64,000 nt of DNA from an uncultured Oscillospiraceae bacterium. Its GTDB lineage: Bacteria > Bacillota > Clostridia > Oscillospirales > Ruminococcaceae. Each line of letters starts with the position of its first letter. Position 1 is the first letter of the stretch. The stretch spans positions 1 through 64,000 of the forward strand of contig CAKSPH010000008.1 in assembly GCA_934481355.1 (NCBI GenBank), written 5' to 3'. Below the pieces are notes generated by a model, which was not told the origin of the DNA, made no database searches, and was given only the letters and a program-made list of their open reading frames with translations. Shown here one piece after another: positions 1-9,162 of the stretch. A program made the position numbers and the translations under genes.

Positions 1-293
1 TGTATGTAGACGTTCGGCTCAGCCTTGAACATGAGATATTGATAATCGGTAGTGAGATTGAGGTCTACGTCTGCATACGCGTTCCCGACCAGACCGCAGA
101 GCTCCAGGTACTGACTGTACTTCATGCGTACCTTGCCATCATCTGATACAGTGATAGAGTAGTCATTAGTCCAGTCAGTGAGCTGATTATATATGACGTT
201 CCAGCCGTCAGCCCAGTGATCATCAATAGCTTTGATGGCGTTATCAACGCTATCCTTGCAGTCCTCGAACCATTTGCCCATCGCTTTTTTCAT
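1..293 (-). CDS. Hypothetical protein, 3' part beyond the window
   Basis: This open frame reads leftward from an ATG at 293 and leaves the window at base 1, so only about 97 N-terminal residues are visible. They begin MKKAMGKWFEDCKD and include an aromatic stretch around WADGWNVIYNQLTDW. Codon use is normal and there is no internal stop. No ribosome binding site precedes the ATG, so the start may be a nearby TTG or the frame may be part of a rearranged gene. I do not recognise a family. Its place at the edge of an Rhs toxin graveyard suggests a toxin- or phage-related protein, but nothing in the sequence shows that. Confidence 0.4.
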   Translation of the reverse strand, partial: MKKAMGKWFEDCKDSVDNAIKAIDDHWADGWNVIYNQLTDWTNDYSITVSDDGKVRMKYSQYLELCGLVGNAYADVDLNLTTDYQYLMFKAEPNVYI

Positions 294-502
294 TATCTTG
301 ATCAAGAATAATTGTCAGTAGCTTCTCTTGAGCGCGATTAGCCTTTGCTAAATTCTGCTTTTTGATTGATAACATATCGCCGTTCTGGTGCTGCTCGTAG
401 AGATTTACTGTGCTTGTTTTCCAGAAAGGCTCACCCTTGCGAGTGAGCCTAATATCGGATTGTCTATTGTGAGAAGTCTTTTTGGTAAGAGAGGGTGCAA
501 AT

Positions 503-916
503 ATGTCACAGATTTTTATATCGGTTGAGGCACATATAAGTGTTGCAGGTATTATTTCAGATGCAATAAAAAAAATAGAATGTGCCACAGGAGTGCTTGA
601 GACAACTGATTATACCAATGTGTTAGATAATATTGGGATAATAATTAACAGCTTTGATGCAAAATGGATGTCGTGGGGATATGGAAAGTCCCGAAAATAT
701 ATCAGTTATAAAAATCGATATGCTGATATACGGTTAAACATTCCATCAGAGGATTTAATTGCGGCAGATACTAAAACAAGGTTTTTTATGGTAAGAAACA
801 ATATCATAGAATCTATACAGATTATTGATAATCGTCTTAATAAAAAGCAACGCTTTTCTTTTGATGGTCAACGACTTATTAACTTGATTCAAACAAAGAC
901 CTCTGATTTAGTTTAG
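503..916 (+). CDS. Putative immunity protein, orphan
   Basis: This encodes 137 residues starting MSQIFISVEAHISVAG, with an AGAGAGG ribosome binding site seven bases before the ATG. It is AT-rich, unlike the Rhs core beside it, has no signal peptide and no obvious membrane segment. The gene ends where the YD-repeat frame of the next toxin fragment begins, which is the usual position of an immunity gene left behind when an Rhs toxin tip was replaced. I do not recognise the family. The immunity role is inferred from position only; the cognate toxin is not visible. Confidence 0.6.
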   Translation: MSQIFISVEAHISVAGIISDAIKKIECATGVLETTDYTNVLDNIGIIINSFDAKWMSWGYGKSRKYISYKNRYADIRLNIPSEDLIAADTKTRFFMVRNNIIESIQIIDNRLNKKQRFSFDGQRLINLIQTKTSDLV

Positions 917-1145
917 CATTACCGACCATATCACAATCAAGGATAATCGAAGTTTACCAGATCATGACGGCGCTGACAGGCTGACGTCAGTCACTGACGC
1001 GCTCGGAAATGTATGGAGCTACGAGTATAATTCTGTCGGCGAGCTTGTTTCCATAACGGACGCAAACGGCAATGTCACCCGTTATGAGTACGACAACGCA
1101 GGCAGAGTAATAAAGACCACAAATGCTGCGGGAAGCTCTGCGACC

Positions 1146-3614
1146 GTGGTTTATGATGAGGCGGGGAACGTCATGAAATCCACGGATTACGCGGGAAATG
1201 TTACCACCTACACCTATGACGATTTTGACAGAGTAATTGCAAAGGCGGTTGGCGGCGATACTATTCGCTACGCCTATACCGCTGATGGCATGCTTTCCAG
1301 CGTAACAGACAAAAACGGCACGATAAGCTATAACTACGATGTAATGAACGGTCTTACCTCGGTAACGCTGTATGACGGCAAAACCATTGATTACACCTAC
1401 GATGAGACTTGCAGACTTACATCTGTGGAAACTCCGTTCGGGGCAACGCAGTATGAGTTCGACCTCATGGACAGGATCGTGCGCGTTGTGGCTCACGACG
1501 GTACGGCTACGCTCTACGAATATGACGCGAACGGCAACAGAACAGCCGTCCGCTATGCCAACGGACTTGTCGTAACCTATGAGTACGACGAGGTCAACCG
1601 TCTTGTCCGTGAGAAAATACTTGACAAGAACGGTGCGCCTGTGGTAGAATATACCTATACCCTTGGAGCTGCCGGAGAGCGCATAAAGGTTGAAGAAACC
1701 GGAGCTGCTTCCGACCGCACCGTTGAGTATGAGTACGACGCACTTTACCGACTGGTAAAGGAAACCGTGACCGATGATAACGGCACGACCGTCACCGAGT
1801 ACACCTATGACCACAACAGCAATCGCCTGACAAAAACAGTAGACGGCGAGGTCATCAGCTATGCCTACAACGAGCTGAACCAGCTTGTTTCGGAAACTGG
1901 CATTACTTACGAGTACGACCTCAACGGAAATCTCATCAAGAAAACCGAAGCCGCCCAGACCACGACCTACACCTACAACGCTCAGAACCGACTCATCAGA
2001 GCTACCGTTCAGAGCGGACAGCAGGTGAATGTTGAGGAATATCTGTACGACTATGCGGGCAACCGTATCGCGAAGATCGACGAACTCAGCGCGACATACT
2101 ATCTTGTCGATACCAACGGAGTGCTTTCGCAGGTGCTTGCGGAGTATGACGAGAATGGCTCTTTGACAACCTTATACACCCGTGGCGATGAGCTTATTTC
2201 GCAGGAGCGAAACGGCGTAAAGTCGTATTATCTCTATGATGGCTTTGATTCCGTGAGAATGCTGACGGACGAGGGCGGTTCTGTAACCGATACCTACACC
2301 TTTGACGCATTCGGCAACCTTACCAATTCTACCGGCGACACTGAGAACAGCTATCTCTACCGCGGCGGGCAGTTCGATAGCTTTACGGGCTTGTATTACC
2401 TCCGCGCGAGGTATATGAACCCCTCCACAGGCACGTTCATCACTATGGACGAGTACGCAGGAAGCGTGTTTGAGCCTGTGAGTCTGCATAAGTATCTTTA
2501 TGCGAATGCAAATCCAGTCATGAATTCTGATCCTACGGGATACGTCACATTAATGGACTGCACGGTGGCAAATGCGATTTCCGACACTCTCAACAAGATA
2601 TACACGTCAAATATGACGGGTATATTGAACGGAATGCTGAATGCGCTGATGGCAAGTCTGGCGGGCTGCACACAGGAAGAGGTTCAGGATGCGTTCAACC
2701 GGGGCTTCTTTGATGGCTTTATGATGGGCGGCGGTTATGCGGCATTAGCCCAGATCGCGGGATGCGTGCCATTTCTAAAGCTTGTGGTAACTGCGTTTGA
2801 CATTTATTCGGCGGCAGGCGATTTACAGGCTTCTATAAGGGCTATTGAAGATGAGGATTATCTTTTAGCCGCATTGTATGGAGCAGCGTTTGTTTCGGGA
2901 ATATTCAGCGCAGTAAAAACGGCGGGGCAAACCTGTTTTACGGGTGATACGCTTGTAGCGGTTAACGGCGGACAGAAACGCATTGATGAGATTGAGATTG
3001 GTGACAAGGTTTGGGCATATAATGTTGAAACCGGAGAAACCGAGCTAAAGGCAGTCACAAAGGTTTACATTCATTCGGTTGACGAGATATTGCATCTGTA
3101 TACCGACGAGGGCAATATAGACACAACTGCTAACCACCCGTTCTATGTGATTGGAAAGGGTTGGGTTGCCGCAGGTGATCTAGCAGTCGGTGATGTGGTT
3201 TATAATCTTGACGGAACGACTTCCGTTATTCTCGCTTCCAAGACCGAAAAACTTGATGAGCCCGTGCTTGTCTATAACCTTGAGGTTGAGGATTTCCATT
3301 CCTACTTTGTGGGTTGTGTGCCGGTTTTGGTGCATAACAAATGCCACGGCCATCATTCCGATCCTAAATATTTAGGTGGTGATCCAAAACAACCTTTGAC
3401 ATATATTGATAGTACGGATCATAATAAGATTCACTCCCTAATTGACGAAGTATTTCCCAGAAGGAAAGGCACAGCATATTACAACCATCTACGGCAAGCC
3501 AATTCTGATTTTGATAACAAGGTGTACAGTACATTGATTGACATATATCAGAAATATAATGACAAATACCCAACGTTGGTAAGCGATTTTGTGAATAACT
3601 TTAACCGAAGATGA
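1146..3614 (+). CDS. Rhs/YD-repeat toxin module with Hint domain and GHH nuclease tip
   Basis: The frame is open from 912 but has no ATG, GTG or TTG before the GTG at 1146. It is therefore probably a 5'-truncated, displaced C-terminal piece of an Rhs protein rather than an intact secreted toxin. YD repeats (motifs such as YEYDALYRLVKE and YEYDLNGNLIKK) fill roughly residues 1-390 and end in the Rhs core signature YLRARYMNPSTGTFITMDEY. A hydrophobic linker follows, then a Hint (intein-like) pretoxin domain running from CFTGDTLVAVNGGQ to FHSYFVGCVPVLVHNKC. The last 90 residues begin HGHHSDPKYLGGDPKQP, matching the GHH-signature HNH/endonuclease VII toxin group, so a nuclease activity is likely. 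Typical of a recombination-generated toxin cassette; followed by a candidate immunity gene. Confidence 0.8.
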   Translation: MVYDEAGNVMKSTDYAGNVTTYTYDDFDRVIAKAVGGDTIRYAYTADGMLSSVTDKNGTISYNYDVMNGLTSVTLYDGKTIDYTYDETCRLTSVETPFGATQYEFDLMDRIVRVVAHDGTATLYEYDANGNRTAVRYANGLVVTYEYDEVNRLVREKILDKNGAPVVEYTYTLGAAGERIKVEETGAASDRTVEYEYDALYRLVKETVTDDNGTTVTEYTYDHNSNRLTKTVDGEVISYAYNELNQLVSETGITYEYDLNGNLIKKTEAAQTTTYTYNAQNRLIRATVQSGQQVNVEEYLYDYAGNRIAKIDELSATYYLVDTNGVLSQVLAEYDENGSLTTLYTRGDELISQERNGVKSYYLYDGFDSVRMLTDEGGSVTDTYTFDAFGNLTNSTGDTENSYLYRGGQFDSFTGLYYLRARYMNPSTGTFITMDEYAGSVFEPVSLHKYLYANANPVMNSDPTGYVTLMDCTVANAISDTLNKIYTSNMTGILNGMLNALMASLAGCTQEEVQDAFNRGFFDGFMMGGGYAALAQIAGCVPFLKLVVTAFDIYSAAGDLQASIRAIEDEDYLLAALYGAAFVSGIFSAVKTAGQTCFTGDTLVAVNGGQKRIDEIEIGDKVWAYNVETGETELKAVTKVYIHSVDEILHLYTDEGNIDTTANHPFYVIGKGWVAAGDLAVGDVVYNLDGTTSVILASKTEKLDEPVLVYNLEVEDFHSYFVGCVPVLVHNKCHGHHSDPKYLGGDPKQPLTYIDSTDHNKIHSLIDEVFPRRKGTAYYNHLRQANSDFDNKVYSTLIDIYQKYNDKYPTLVSDFVNNFNRR

Positions 3615-3646
3615 TTTGTTTGAAGCCAATCTTTTAGTTTGTTGAT

Positions 3647-3693
3647 GAAATGGAGCGGGTGTTTGTATCATAATCACACAACCGCTCTATTTC
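3647..3693. other. Hairpin downstream of the GHH toxin
   Basis: Twelve-base arms GAAATGGAGCGG and CCGCTCTATTTC (one G-U pair) flank a loop of about 23 bases just after the toxin stop. There is no T-run, so it is a weak terminator candidate or a transcript-stabilising hairpin. Confidence 0.4.
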
Positions 3694-3763
3694 ACAAATT
3701 CTTAAAATAGAGGCTTAATTGATAGAAAGGCGATTTGATTTTTCATATCGTATAGGGTGTTTT

Positions 3764-4354
3764 ATGGTCACAATATTTGCATATAATTCTAACCTTTTGT
3801 TGGAAAAAAGAAACTTATCTATTTCCGAATACTATGATGGCGAAAATCCTTTGATTGATGATAATGAATATAGAAAAAAGAACGGTATAAACAAAATAAA
3901 GGGTATTATTTATAATGATGGTTCTAGCGATATTTTGGAACAGTTTGTAAACTATTTTGATAGCGACGGCAGACTGGTCGGTTCCAATGGGTATGATGCC
4001 CATTTCATCTTAACCGATACATCTCAGATATTTTATGATTATAACCAATATATTGGCTATTGCGAAATAAATATCACATTGCAAGATCATAAATTGAATA
4101 TGGATATTTCCTTAGAGCCTCAAAAATTGCTGAGATTTGTTTTGAACAAAAAGTTAATGAGATTTCACAACGGTGATTATGAGCTTGCGGATGAGTTCAT
4201 AACTACTCAGATATCAGAAAAATTTTTTATATCGTGCTCTACCTTTGATACGAGGTCTGATGAAAAATACAGGGTTGATGTTGTGGTTAGATTTTACGAT
4301 GGTAATGTGTTACTTGGTAAATCAACAATAGTTTCTGAAGTACTATCTGATTAG
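3764..4354 (+). CDS. Putative immunity protein for the GHH toxin
   Basis: This is an AT-rich gene of 196 residues beginning MVTIFAYNSNLLLEKRN. An ATAGGG sequence lies ten bases before the chosen ATG; a longer version from a TTG at 3719 with AGAGG upstream is equally open. The protein has no signal peptide or membrane segment and is rich in charged and aromatic residues. It sits directly after the GHH nuclease tip, the standard position of the partner immunity gene. I do not recognise the family; the function is inferred from gene order. Confidence 0.6.
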   Translation: MVTIFAYNSNLLLEKRNLSISEYYDGENPLIDDNEYRKKNGINKIKGIIYNDGSSDILEQFVNYFDSDGRLVGSNGYDAHFILTDTSQIFYDYNQYIGYCEINITLQDHKLNMDISLEPQKLLRFVLNKKLMRFHNGDYELADEFITTQISEKFFISCSTFDTRSDEKYRVDVVVRFYDGNVLLGKSTIVSEVLSD

Positions 4355-4386
4355 TTTGATGATTCATTCTGCAAATAATTCTAAAA

Positions 4387-4542
4387 ATGAAGTCAACCGA
4401 ATATATGCTATATAAGAGTGTCAACTTGTTTGGCGGGTTGGTTATACGGGTTGTTCCATATTATGTTGAGGATAATGGTGTGCCATCATATATAACATAT
4501 AGTTTGTTAGGCTATTGTTATAGAATAGATAATACCCCATAA
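4387..4542 (+). CDS. Possible 51-residue protein or immunity remnant
   Basis: A short open frame begins MKSTEYMLYKSVNLFGG and ends DNTP between two candidate immunity genes. It contains many aromatic residues (YMLYK, VPYYVED, YSLLGYCYR) but has no clear ribosome binding site. It could be the surviving piece of a larger immunity protein. It is the only coding-like content in the 260 bases between 4355 and 4614. Confidence 0.3.
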   Translation: MKSTEYMLYKSVNLFGGLVIRVVPYYVEDNGVPSYITYSLLGYCYRIDNTP

Positions 4543-4614
4543 TCTAATTTTTTAGTTGTACTGCAATTCTTCTTTGTACTGCATGGTGTCTGCAAAAGAT
4601 CAAACATATTCTTC

Positions 4615-5196
4615 GTGGAGGTAATTACGTTTGTCAAGTTAATCAAACAGATTATCCCATCTCCGAATTTAAACGTCAGTTTTGACCGCAATGAGATCAA
4701 TGCTAAGTTAGGTATTAACCTTCCCGATGTTTATTATGATCTTGTTGCAATATACGGAGCAGGAACATTTGCTAATTTTATAAAAATTCTAGTTCCATTT
4801 TCCAATGAATTTGAGTACAGCCTTTTTCAGTTTATGGAAATTGACAGAGAGGATTATTCTTATGGGCGTGACTTTCTGGAACTTGATGTCAATAACGAAG
4901 ATTTTGATGATCCTCGTTTACAAAAAGGCTGGAAAGTAGGTGAACCATTTGGTTATTATCCAGAGAAGGGAGGACTTATTCCTTGGGGCAAATCTCCCTA
5001 TGGAAATGAATATACATTCTATTGGAATACATCTAATGAACAATGGTCAGTTGTAGTATATGATGACTTGTATGGGTATAAAGAGTTTTCTATGACCATG
5101 ACAGAGTTTTTGTATAACCTATTGTCGAATAAAATTGGTTTAGGAAACACATTTACAGAGGACGGTTTGTTGTTTGTTCCCTTCACGGAGCAGTAA
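4615..5196 (+). CDS. SUKH-superfamily (SMI1/KNR4) immunity protein
   Basis: The 193-residue product carries the SUKH pattern: an N-terminal LGINLPDVYYDLVAIYGAG segment, FYPEKGGLIPWGKS-like core (here GYYPEKGGLIPWGKS), an FYWNTSNEQWSVVVYDD strand pair and an FSMTMTEFLYNLL helix. SUKH proteins neutralise many different nuclease and deaminase toxins. The start is uncertain: the GTG at 4615 overlaps a GGAGG motif that could itself be the ribosome binding site for a rare downstream start near 4624. It shares its fold and much sequence with the gene at 7024. Its own toxin is not next to it; upstream is another immunity gene, so it may be an orphan kept from an earlier cassette. The family is confident, the partner unknown. 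Confidence 0.75.
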   Translation: MEVITFVKLIKQIIPSPNLNVSFDRNEINAKLGINLPDVYYDLVAIYGAGTFANFIKILVPFSNEFEYSLFQFMEIDREDYSYGRDFLELDVNNEDFDDPRLQKGWKVGEPFGYYPEKGGLIPWGKSPYGNEYTFYWNTSNEQWSVVVYDDLYGYKEFSMTMTEFLYNLLSNKIGLGNTFTEDGLLFVPFTEQ

Positions 5197-5267
5197 TTTA
5201 TAATGTCCTGAGATCTACGAATCACGCAGGAAATGTAACCTCCTACATCTATGATGATTTCGACAGA

Positions 5268-7010
5268 GTGATCGCAAAGACCGTTGGCGGCGATACTATT
5301 CGCTATACCAACGGACTTGTCGTAACCTATGAGTACGACGAGGTCAACCGCCTTGTCCGCGAGAAAATACTTGACAAGAACGGTGCGCCTGTGGTAGAAT
5401 ATACCTATACCCTTGGGGCAGCCGGAGAGCGCGTAAAGGTTGAGGAAACCGGAGCTGCTTCCGACCGCACCGTTGAGTATGAGTACGACGCGCTTTACCG
5501 ACTGGTAAAGGAGACCGTGACCGACGATAACGGCACGACCGTCACCGAATACACCTACGACCGCAACAGCAATCGCCTGACAAAAACAGTGGACGGCGAG
5601 GTCATCAGCTATGCCTACAACGAGCTGAACCAGCTTGTTTCGGAAACTGGCATTACTTACGAGTACGACCTCAACGGAAATCTCATCAAGAAAACCGAAG
5701 CCGACCAGACCACGACCTACACCTACAACGCTCAGAACCGGCTCATACGAGTAACGATTCAAAGTGGACAGCAGGTGAATGTTGAGGAATATCTGTACGA
5801 CTATGCGGGCAACCGTATAGCAAAGGTAACCGAACTCGGTTCGACTTATTATCTCGTTGACACCAACGGAGCGCTTTCGCAGGTGCTTGCGGAGTATGAC
5901 GAGAATGGCTCTTTGACAACTTTATACACCCGTGGCGATGAGCTTATCTCGCAGGAGAGAAACGGCGTAAAGTCGTACTATCTCTATGACGGATTTGATT
6001 CCGTAAGAATGCTGACGGACGAGGGCGGTTCTGTAACCGATACCTACACCTTTGACGCATTCGGCAACCTGACTGATTCTACGGGCGATACCGAGAACAG
6101 CTATCTCTACCGCGGCGAGCAGTACGATAGCTTTACTGGGTTGTATTATCTCCGTGCGAGATATATGAACCCGTTTACCGGCACGTTCATCACAATGGAC
6201 GAGTACGCGGGAAGCGTGTTTGAGCCAGTGAGCCTGCATAAGTATCTTTATGCGAATGCGAATCCGGTGATGTTTAGCGATCCGAGCGGATATAATTCAT
6301 TAGCCGATGTCGAAACATCAAGTGCGGGAATGGCAATTGTCTCAGAGGCATATTCATCAGCTTGTATGACTGCTGCAAGAGCAGGCGCTAGGATTCTCGC
6401 CCTGCTTAGAACCAGCATTACAATAAGTGTGATGACTGCACCGTTTTTCTTTCCTTTGGCTTCGGCTTTAGGTGATATATGCGGTGGCTTGTTAGATGGT
6501 ATGGAATCTTCGGCTTCTATTTGTGATGATGTTAGGGATAATGTAGTTGATGATGCATTGTCAAAAGCTGATGACAAAACTAAACGCAAAAAGAAAGGGT
6601 GGATTAAATATCTAGACCTTGATGAATATGGTCGTGCAACAGGTGCTGACGCATATATAACGCCGGACATGATTGGAACAGGAAGTCCAGCTAATCACAA
6701 TATTATTCCAAAAGATTATGTTCCAAACAAGGGTTATGCTCGTGGCCATTTGATTGCCAAGAACCTTGGAGGAAGCGGAAATGAGAAATGTAATTTAGTA
6801 ACAATTTATCAAAACCCGGTTAATACTCCAATTATGAGGGGCTATGAAATGGCAATTGCTGCGAGAGTTTTAGCAGGTGAAGGAATACGTCTTACTGTAA
6901 GACCTGTTTATGGTTCTAATAATAAAAGTGGCATTCCCCGAGGGATATCTATGATAGCTGTTGGGGATAGCGGGTATAAATTAGAAATATTTATCCCCAA
7001 TAAAAAATAA
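5268..7010 (+). CDS. Rhs/YD-repeat toxin module with NUC-type DNA/RNA endonuclease tip
   Basis: This second displaced Rhs piece matches the core of the gene at 1146 almost base for base from about 5202. It lacks the stretch between GGDTIRY and NGLVVTYEYDE present in the first copy, so an internal deletion has occurred. It has no proper start; GTG 5268 is the first possible one. YD repeats run to the YLRARYMNPFTGTFITMDEY signature near residue 310. A hydrophobic region follows and then a nuclease domain with YARGHLIAKNLGG, NEKCNLVTIYQNPVN and MRGYEMAI. This is the pattern of the non-specific DNA/RNA endonuclease toxin family (Endonuclease_NS_2 type, with the RGH catalytic motif). It has no Hint domain. 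A SUKH immunity gene follows 13 bases later. Confidence 0.8.
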   Translation: MIAKTVGGDTIRYTNGLVVTYEYDEVNRLVREKILDKNGAPVVEYTYTLGAAGERVKVEETGAASDRTVEYEYDALYRLVKETVTDDNGTTVTEYTYDRNSNRLTKTVDGEVISYAYNELNQLVSETGITYEYDLNGNLIKKTEADQTTTYTYNAQNRLIRVTIQSGQQVNVEEYLYDYAGNRIAKVTELGSTYYLVDTNGALSQVLAEYDENGSLTTLYTRGDELISQERNGVKSYYLYDGFDSVRMLTDEGGSVTDTYTFDAFGNLTDSTGDTENSYLYRGEQYDSFTGLYYLRARYMNPFTGTFITMDEYAGSVFEPVSLHKYLYANANPVMFSDPSGYNSLADVETSSAGMAIVSEAYSSACMTAARAGARILALLRTSITISVMTAPFFFPLASALGDICGGLLDGMESSASICDDVRDNVVDDALSKADDKTKRKKKGWIKYLDLDEYGRATGADAYITPDMIGTGSPANHNIIPKDYVPNKGYARGHLIAKNLGGSGNEKCNLVTIYQNPVNTPIMRGYEMAIAARVLAGEGIRLTVRPVYGSNNKSGIPRGISMIAVGDSGYKLEIFIPNKK

Positions 7011-7023
7011 GTTAGGAGGTATT

Positions 7024-7569
7024 ATGTATTTAGAAAAACTTATTGAATTGGTGCCAGCCCCAGCTAATCCTGTTGGAAATGATGCTTCTTCAATAGTTCA
7101 TAAAAAATTGGGGATTTATCTTCCAGAAGATTATTTTAATTTTTTGCATGTTTACGGGGCAGGTATGTTTGGAAATTCACTAGAAGTGTTCTCACCATTT
7201 ATTAAAAATCCATACATGAATTTTTTTAATCAAATTGTGATATTAAGAGATTCATATAATTCCATGAAGCAACTGTGGATTGGTTTGAATCTCAGTAGTG
7301 TTTTTCCAACAGGGTCAGGATATCCATTTGATTTTTACCCTGCTGAGGGTGGACTAATTCCATGGGGATGCATTGAAGGATGTGGAACTTTTTTCTATTG
7401 GAAACCCAATTATTCTGGATGGGAAATTGTTGCATACAATGATGATGAATATCAGGTTTTTCAAATGTCAATGACGGAATTTATATACAACGTGTTTTCA
7501 TCTAGCATTGATTTTGCAGGGCTTTCTGAAATAACAAAGAAAGATCTTTGTTTTACAACGTACCAGTAA
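7024..7569 (+). CDS. SUKH-superfamily immunity protein for the NUC-type toxin
   Basis: The 181-residue protein starts at an ATG preceded by a strong TTAGGAGG site. It shows the SUKH motifs LGIYLPEDYFNFLHVYGAG, DFYPAEGGLIPWG, FFYWKPNYSGWEIVAYNDD and FQMSMTEFIYNVF. It follows the endonuclease toxin with a 13-base gap, so the two are very probably one toxin-immunity unit. It is related to the SUKH gene at 4615 (same length and motif order), which suggests duplication and divergence of immunity genes in this locus. Confidence 0.8.
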   Translation: MYLEKLIELVPAPANPVGNDASSIVHKKLGIYLPEDYFNFLHVYGAGMFGNSLEVFSPFIKNPYMNFFNQIVILRDSYNSMKQLWIGLNLSSVFPTGSGYPFDFYPAEGGLIPWGCIEGCGTFFYWKPNYSGWEIVAYNDDEYQVFQMSMTEFIYNVFSSSIDFAGLSEITKKDLCFTTYQ

Positions 7570-7763
7570 TATTATGTTCCTTTAGCCTGTGCTCAATCAC
7601 GGGCACTTGAACAAACACTAATGGTTTATTATCATACTCGAAATTGGCTTCAGGAAGACGGCAACAATAGTATAAACGGCATTTCTGAAAAGAATGGCAA
7701 TAAGAAATCGTATTTTAATGCTTTAAAAGATTTGCTTGAAAATGAAGCCGATAACGAGTTATT

Positions 7764-8441
7764 GTGTTTCAGGGAAGATATGAACCTATTGACGAAATCG
7801 AGGTCGGCGACAAGGTATGGGCATTTAATGTTGAAACCGGAGAATCCGAGCTTAAGACAGTCACAAAGGTTTACGTCCATGCGGTTGATGAGATTCTGCA
7901 CCTTTACACCGACGAGGGCGATATCGACACAACTGCTAACCATCCGTTCTATGTGATCGGCAAGGGTTGGGTTGCCGCAGGCGACCTTGTTGTCGGCGAC
8001 GAGGTTTTCAATCTCGACGGGACGACTTCCGTTGTGCTTGGTTCGGCGATTGAAAAACTTGACGAGCCTGTTCTTGTCTATAACCTTGAGGTTGAGGATT
8101 TCCATTCCTACTTTGTGGGTCGTGTGCCGGTTTTGGTGCATAATAGATGCAAATTGGGTAATAACATGATTAATTCAGGAAATACACCACCTCAAGATGG
8201 AAATAATTATCATGCTCATCATATCTTTCCGCAAAAATTTAGAAAGTTTTTTAAATCAATAGGAATAGATGTTGATGATCCCCAATTTGGCATATGGGTT
8301 GAAGAGCACGAACATCTTACAAACGCAAGGTCATATAATAAGCTTTGGGAAGATGAAATTGCCAAGCTAATGCCCTTGATTGGAACGGCACGCGATACAG
8401 AATTTTTAGAATTTGTAAGTCAATTAACAAGGTTATGGTGA
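7764..8441 (+). CDS. Truncated Hint domain with HH-type nuclease toxin tip (SitA6-like)
   Basis: The frame enters inside a Hint domain: the first recognisable residues are IDEIEVGDKVWAFN, so the N-terminal catalytic cysteine block seen at 2936 in the first cassette is missing. The Hint part then continues to VPVLVHNRC, nearly identical to the first cassette. The tip of about 95 residues contains YHAHHIFPQKFRKFF, GIDVDDPQFGIWV and EEHEHL, a histidine-rich nuclease motif of the AHH/HNH kind like that of Myxococcus SitA6-type toxins. The gene has no proper start and is likely a silent cassette. Its partner is the double-CXXCG gene that overlaps its end. Confidence 0.7.
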   Translation: MFQGRYEPIDEIEVGDKVWAFNVETGESELKTVTKVYVHAVDEILHLYTDEGDIDTTANHPFYVIGKGWVAAGDLVVGDEVFNLDGTTSVVLGSAIEKLDEPVLVYNLEVEDFHSYFVGRVPVLVHNRCKLGNNMINSGNTPPQDGNNYHAHHIFPQKFRKFFKSIGIDVDDPQFGIWVEEHEHLTNARSYNKLWEDEIAKLMPLIGTARDTEFLEFVSQLTRLW

Positions 8442-8446
8442 GTATT

Positions 8447-9127
8447 ATGAAGTTTTATGTTTTCAGCCCTGTGATTTTATCAAAATATGTGAGTGCTCAA
8501 GATATCATTCTTCCCGATAATATCAGATACCATACTTGTGAACAATGTGGTGCTGATAATCAGTTGATTTGGGATGAGTTCGTGCCTTGCTTTGAATGTG
8601 AAACGATAACATCGCGAAGGCGATTGCCTGATTTAATGCTATATGGTGGAAGAATAGTGAACGCCTTTGGAAGTTGGTTTATTGTTTCAAAAAGGTTTAA
8701 GGATTTCTTTGAAGGCAACGGATTTAAGGGGGCAGAGTTTTATTCCGCAAAGCTGTGCTTTTGTCGTAGAAATAAGTTTTTTGATATCCAAAATACATAT
8801 TTTGTCATGGATATTACCGGACGCGCTGATTATGATTTCAAGGGAATGAATATGGAGATTTCAATGTGCAGAAATTGCGGTATGTATCATTTTGATACTC
8901 CTCATATTCCTTTGGCATACAGTAGAGGAACATATCCGTCATTGCTTAGTGAAAAGTCATGGGATGGTTCTGATGTGTTCAACCAAGGTGAGTGCACTGA
9001 GCAGTTCGCCAGAAGTGTTTTGGAGTCTGACTTAACGGGTTTCGAGTTTTTGCGCTTTGAGCAAAAGTTTGATAAGTTTGAAAACAAACAATATATAGAA
9101 AGGTTATCAGATTTAGTAGATAAATAA
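8447..9127 (+). CDS. Double-CXXCG immunity protein (SitI6-like)
   Basis: The 226-residue protein starting MKFYVFSPV contains two CXXCG motifs, CEQCG near residue 30 and CRNCG near residue 144, the hallmark of the double-CXXCG family. Members of this family are paired with SitA6-type HH-nuclease toxins in Myxococcus, and here the gene follows exactly such a tip. The cysteines probably bind zinc. An alternative ATG at 8435 overlaps the toxin stop; the ATG at 8447 was chosen because the protein begins with a typical beta-strand there. The pairing, known from Myxococcus, supports the toxin assignment independently. Confidence 0.7.
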   Translation: MKFYVFSPVILSKYVSAQDIILPDNIRYHTCEQCGADNQLIWDEFVPCFECETITSRRRLPDLMLYGGRIVNAFGSWFIVSKRFKDFFEGNGFKGAEFYSAKLCFCRRNKFFDIQNTYFVMDITGRADYDFKGMNMEISMCRNCGMYHFDTPHIPLAYSRGTYPSLLSEKSWDGSDVFNQGECTEQFARSVLESDLTGFEFLRFEQKFDKFENKQYIERLSDLVDK

Positions 9128-9162
9128 TTTATCGCCGTTTCGGTTAAGAGTAGGAAGTAGGC

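Noticed and set aside
250-588. Minus-strand open frame of 112 codons
   Set aside because: It overlaps the left partial gene in another frame and the well-supported gene at 503. It has no ribosome site at any start; a shorter piece near 250-375 could be a gene tail but cannot be supported.
987-1814. Long minus-strand frame opposite the Rhs core, with a similar one at 5019-5762
   Set aside because: Both are antisense images of YD-repeat coding sequence; the composition is an artefact of the repeats.
7621-7956. Frame of 111 codons between a SUKH gene and the truncated Hint cassette
   Set aside because: Its first 50 codons could be a gene tail, but it runs into the Hint coding sequence in the wrong frame and has no ribosome site; treated as junction debris.
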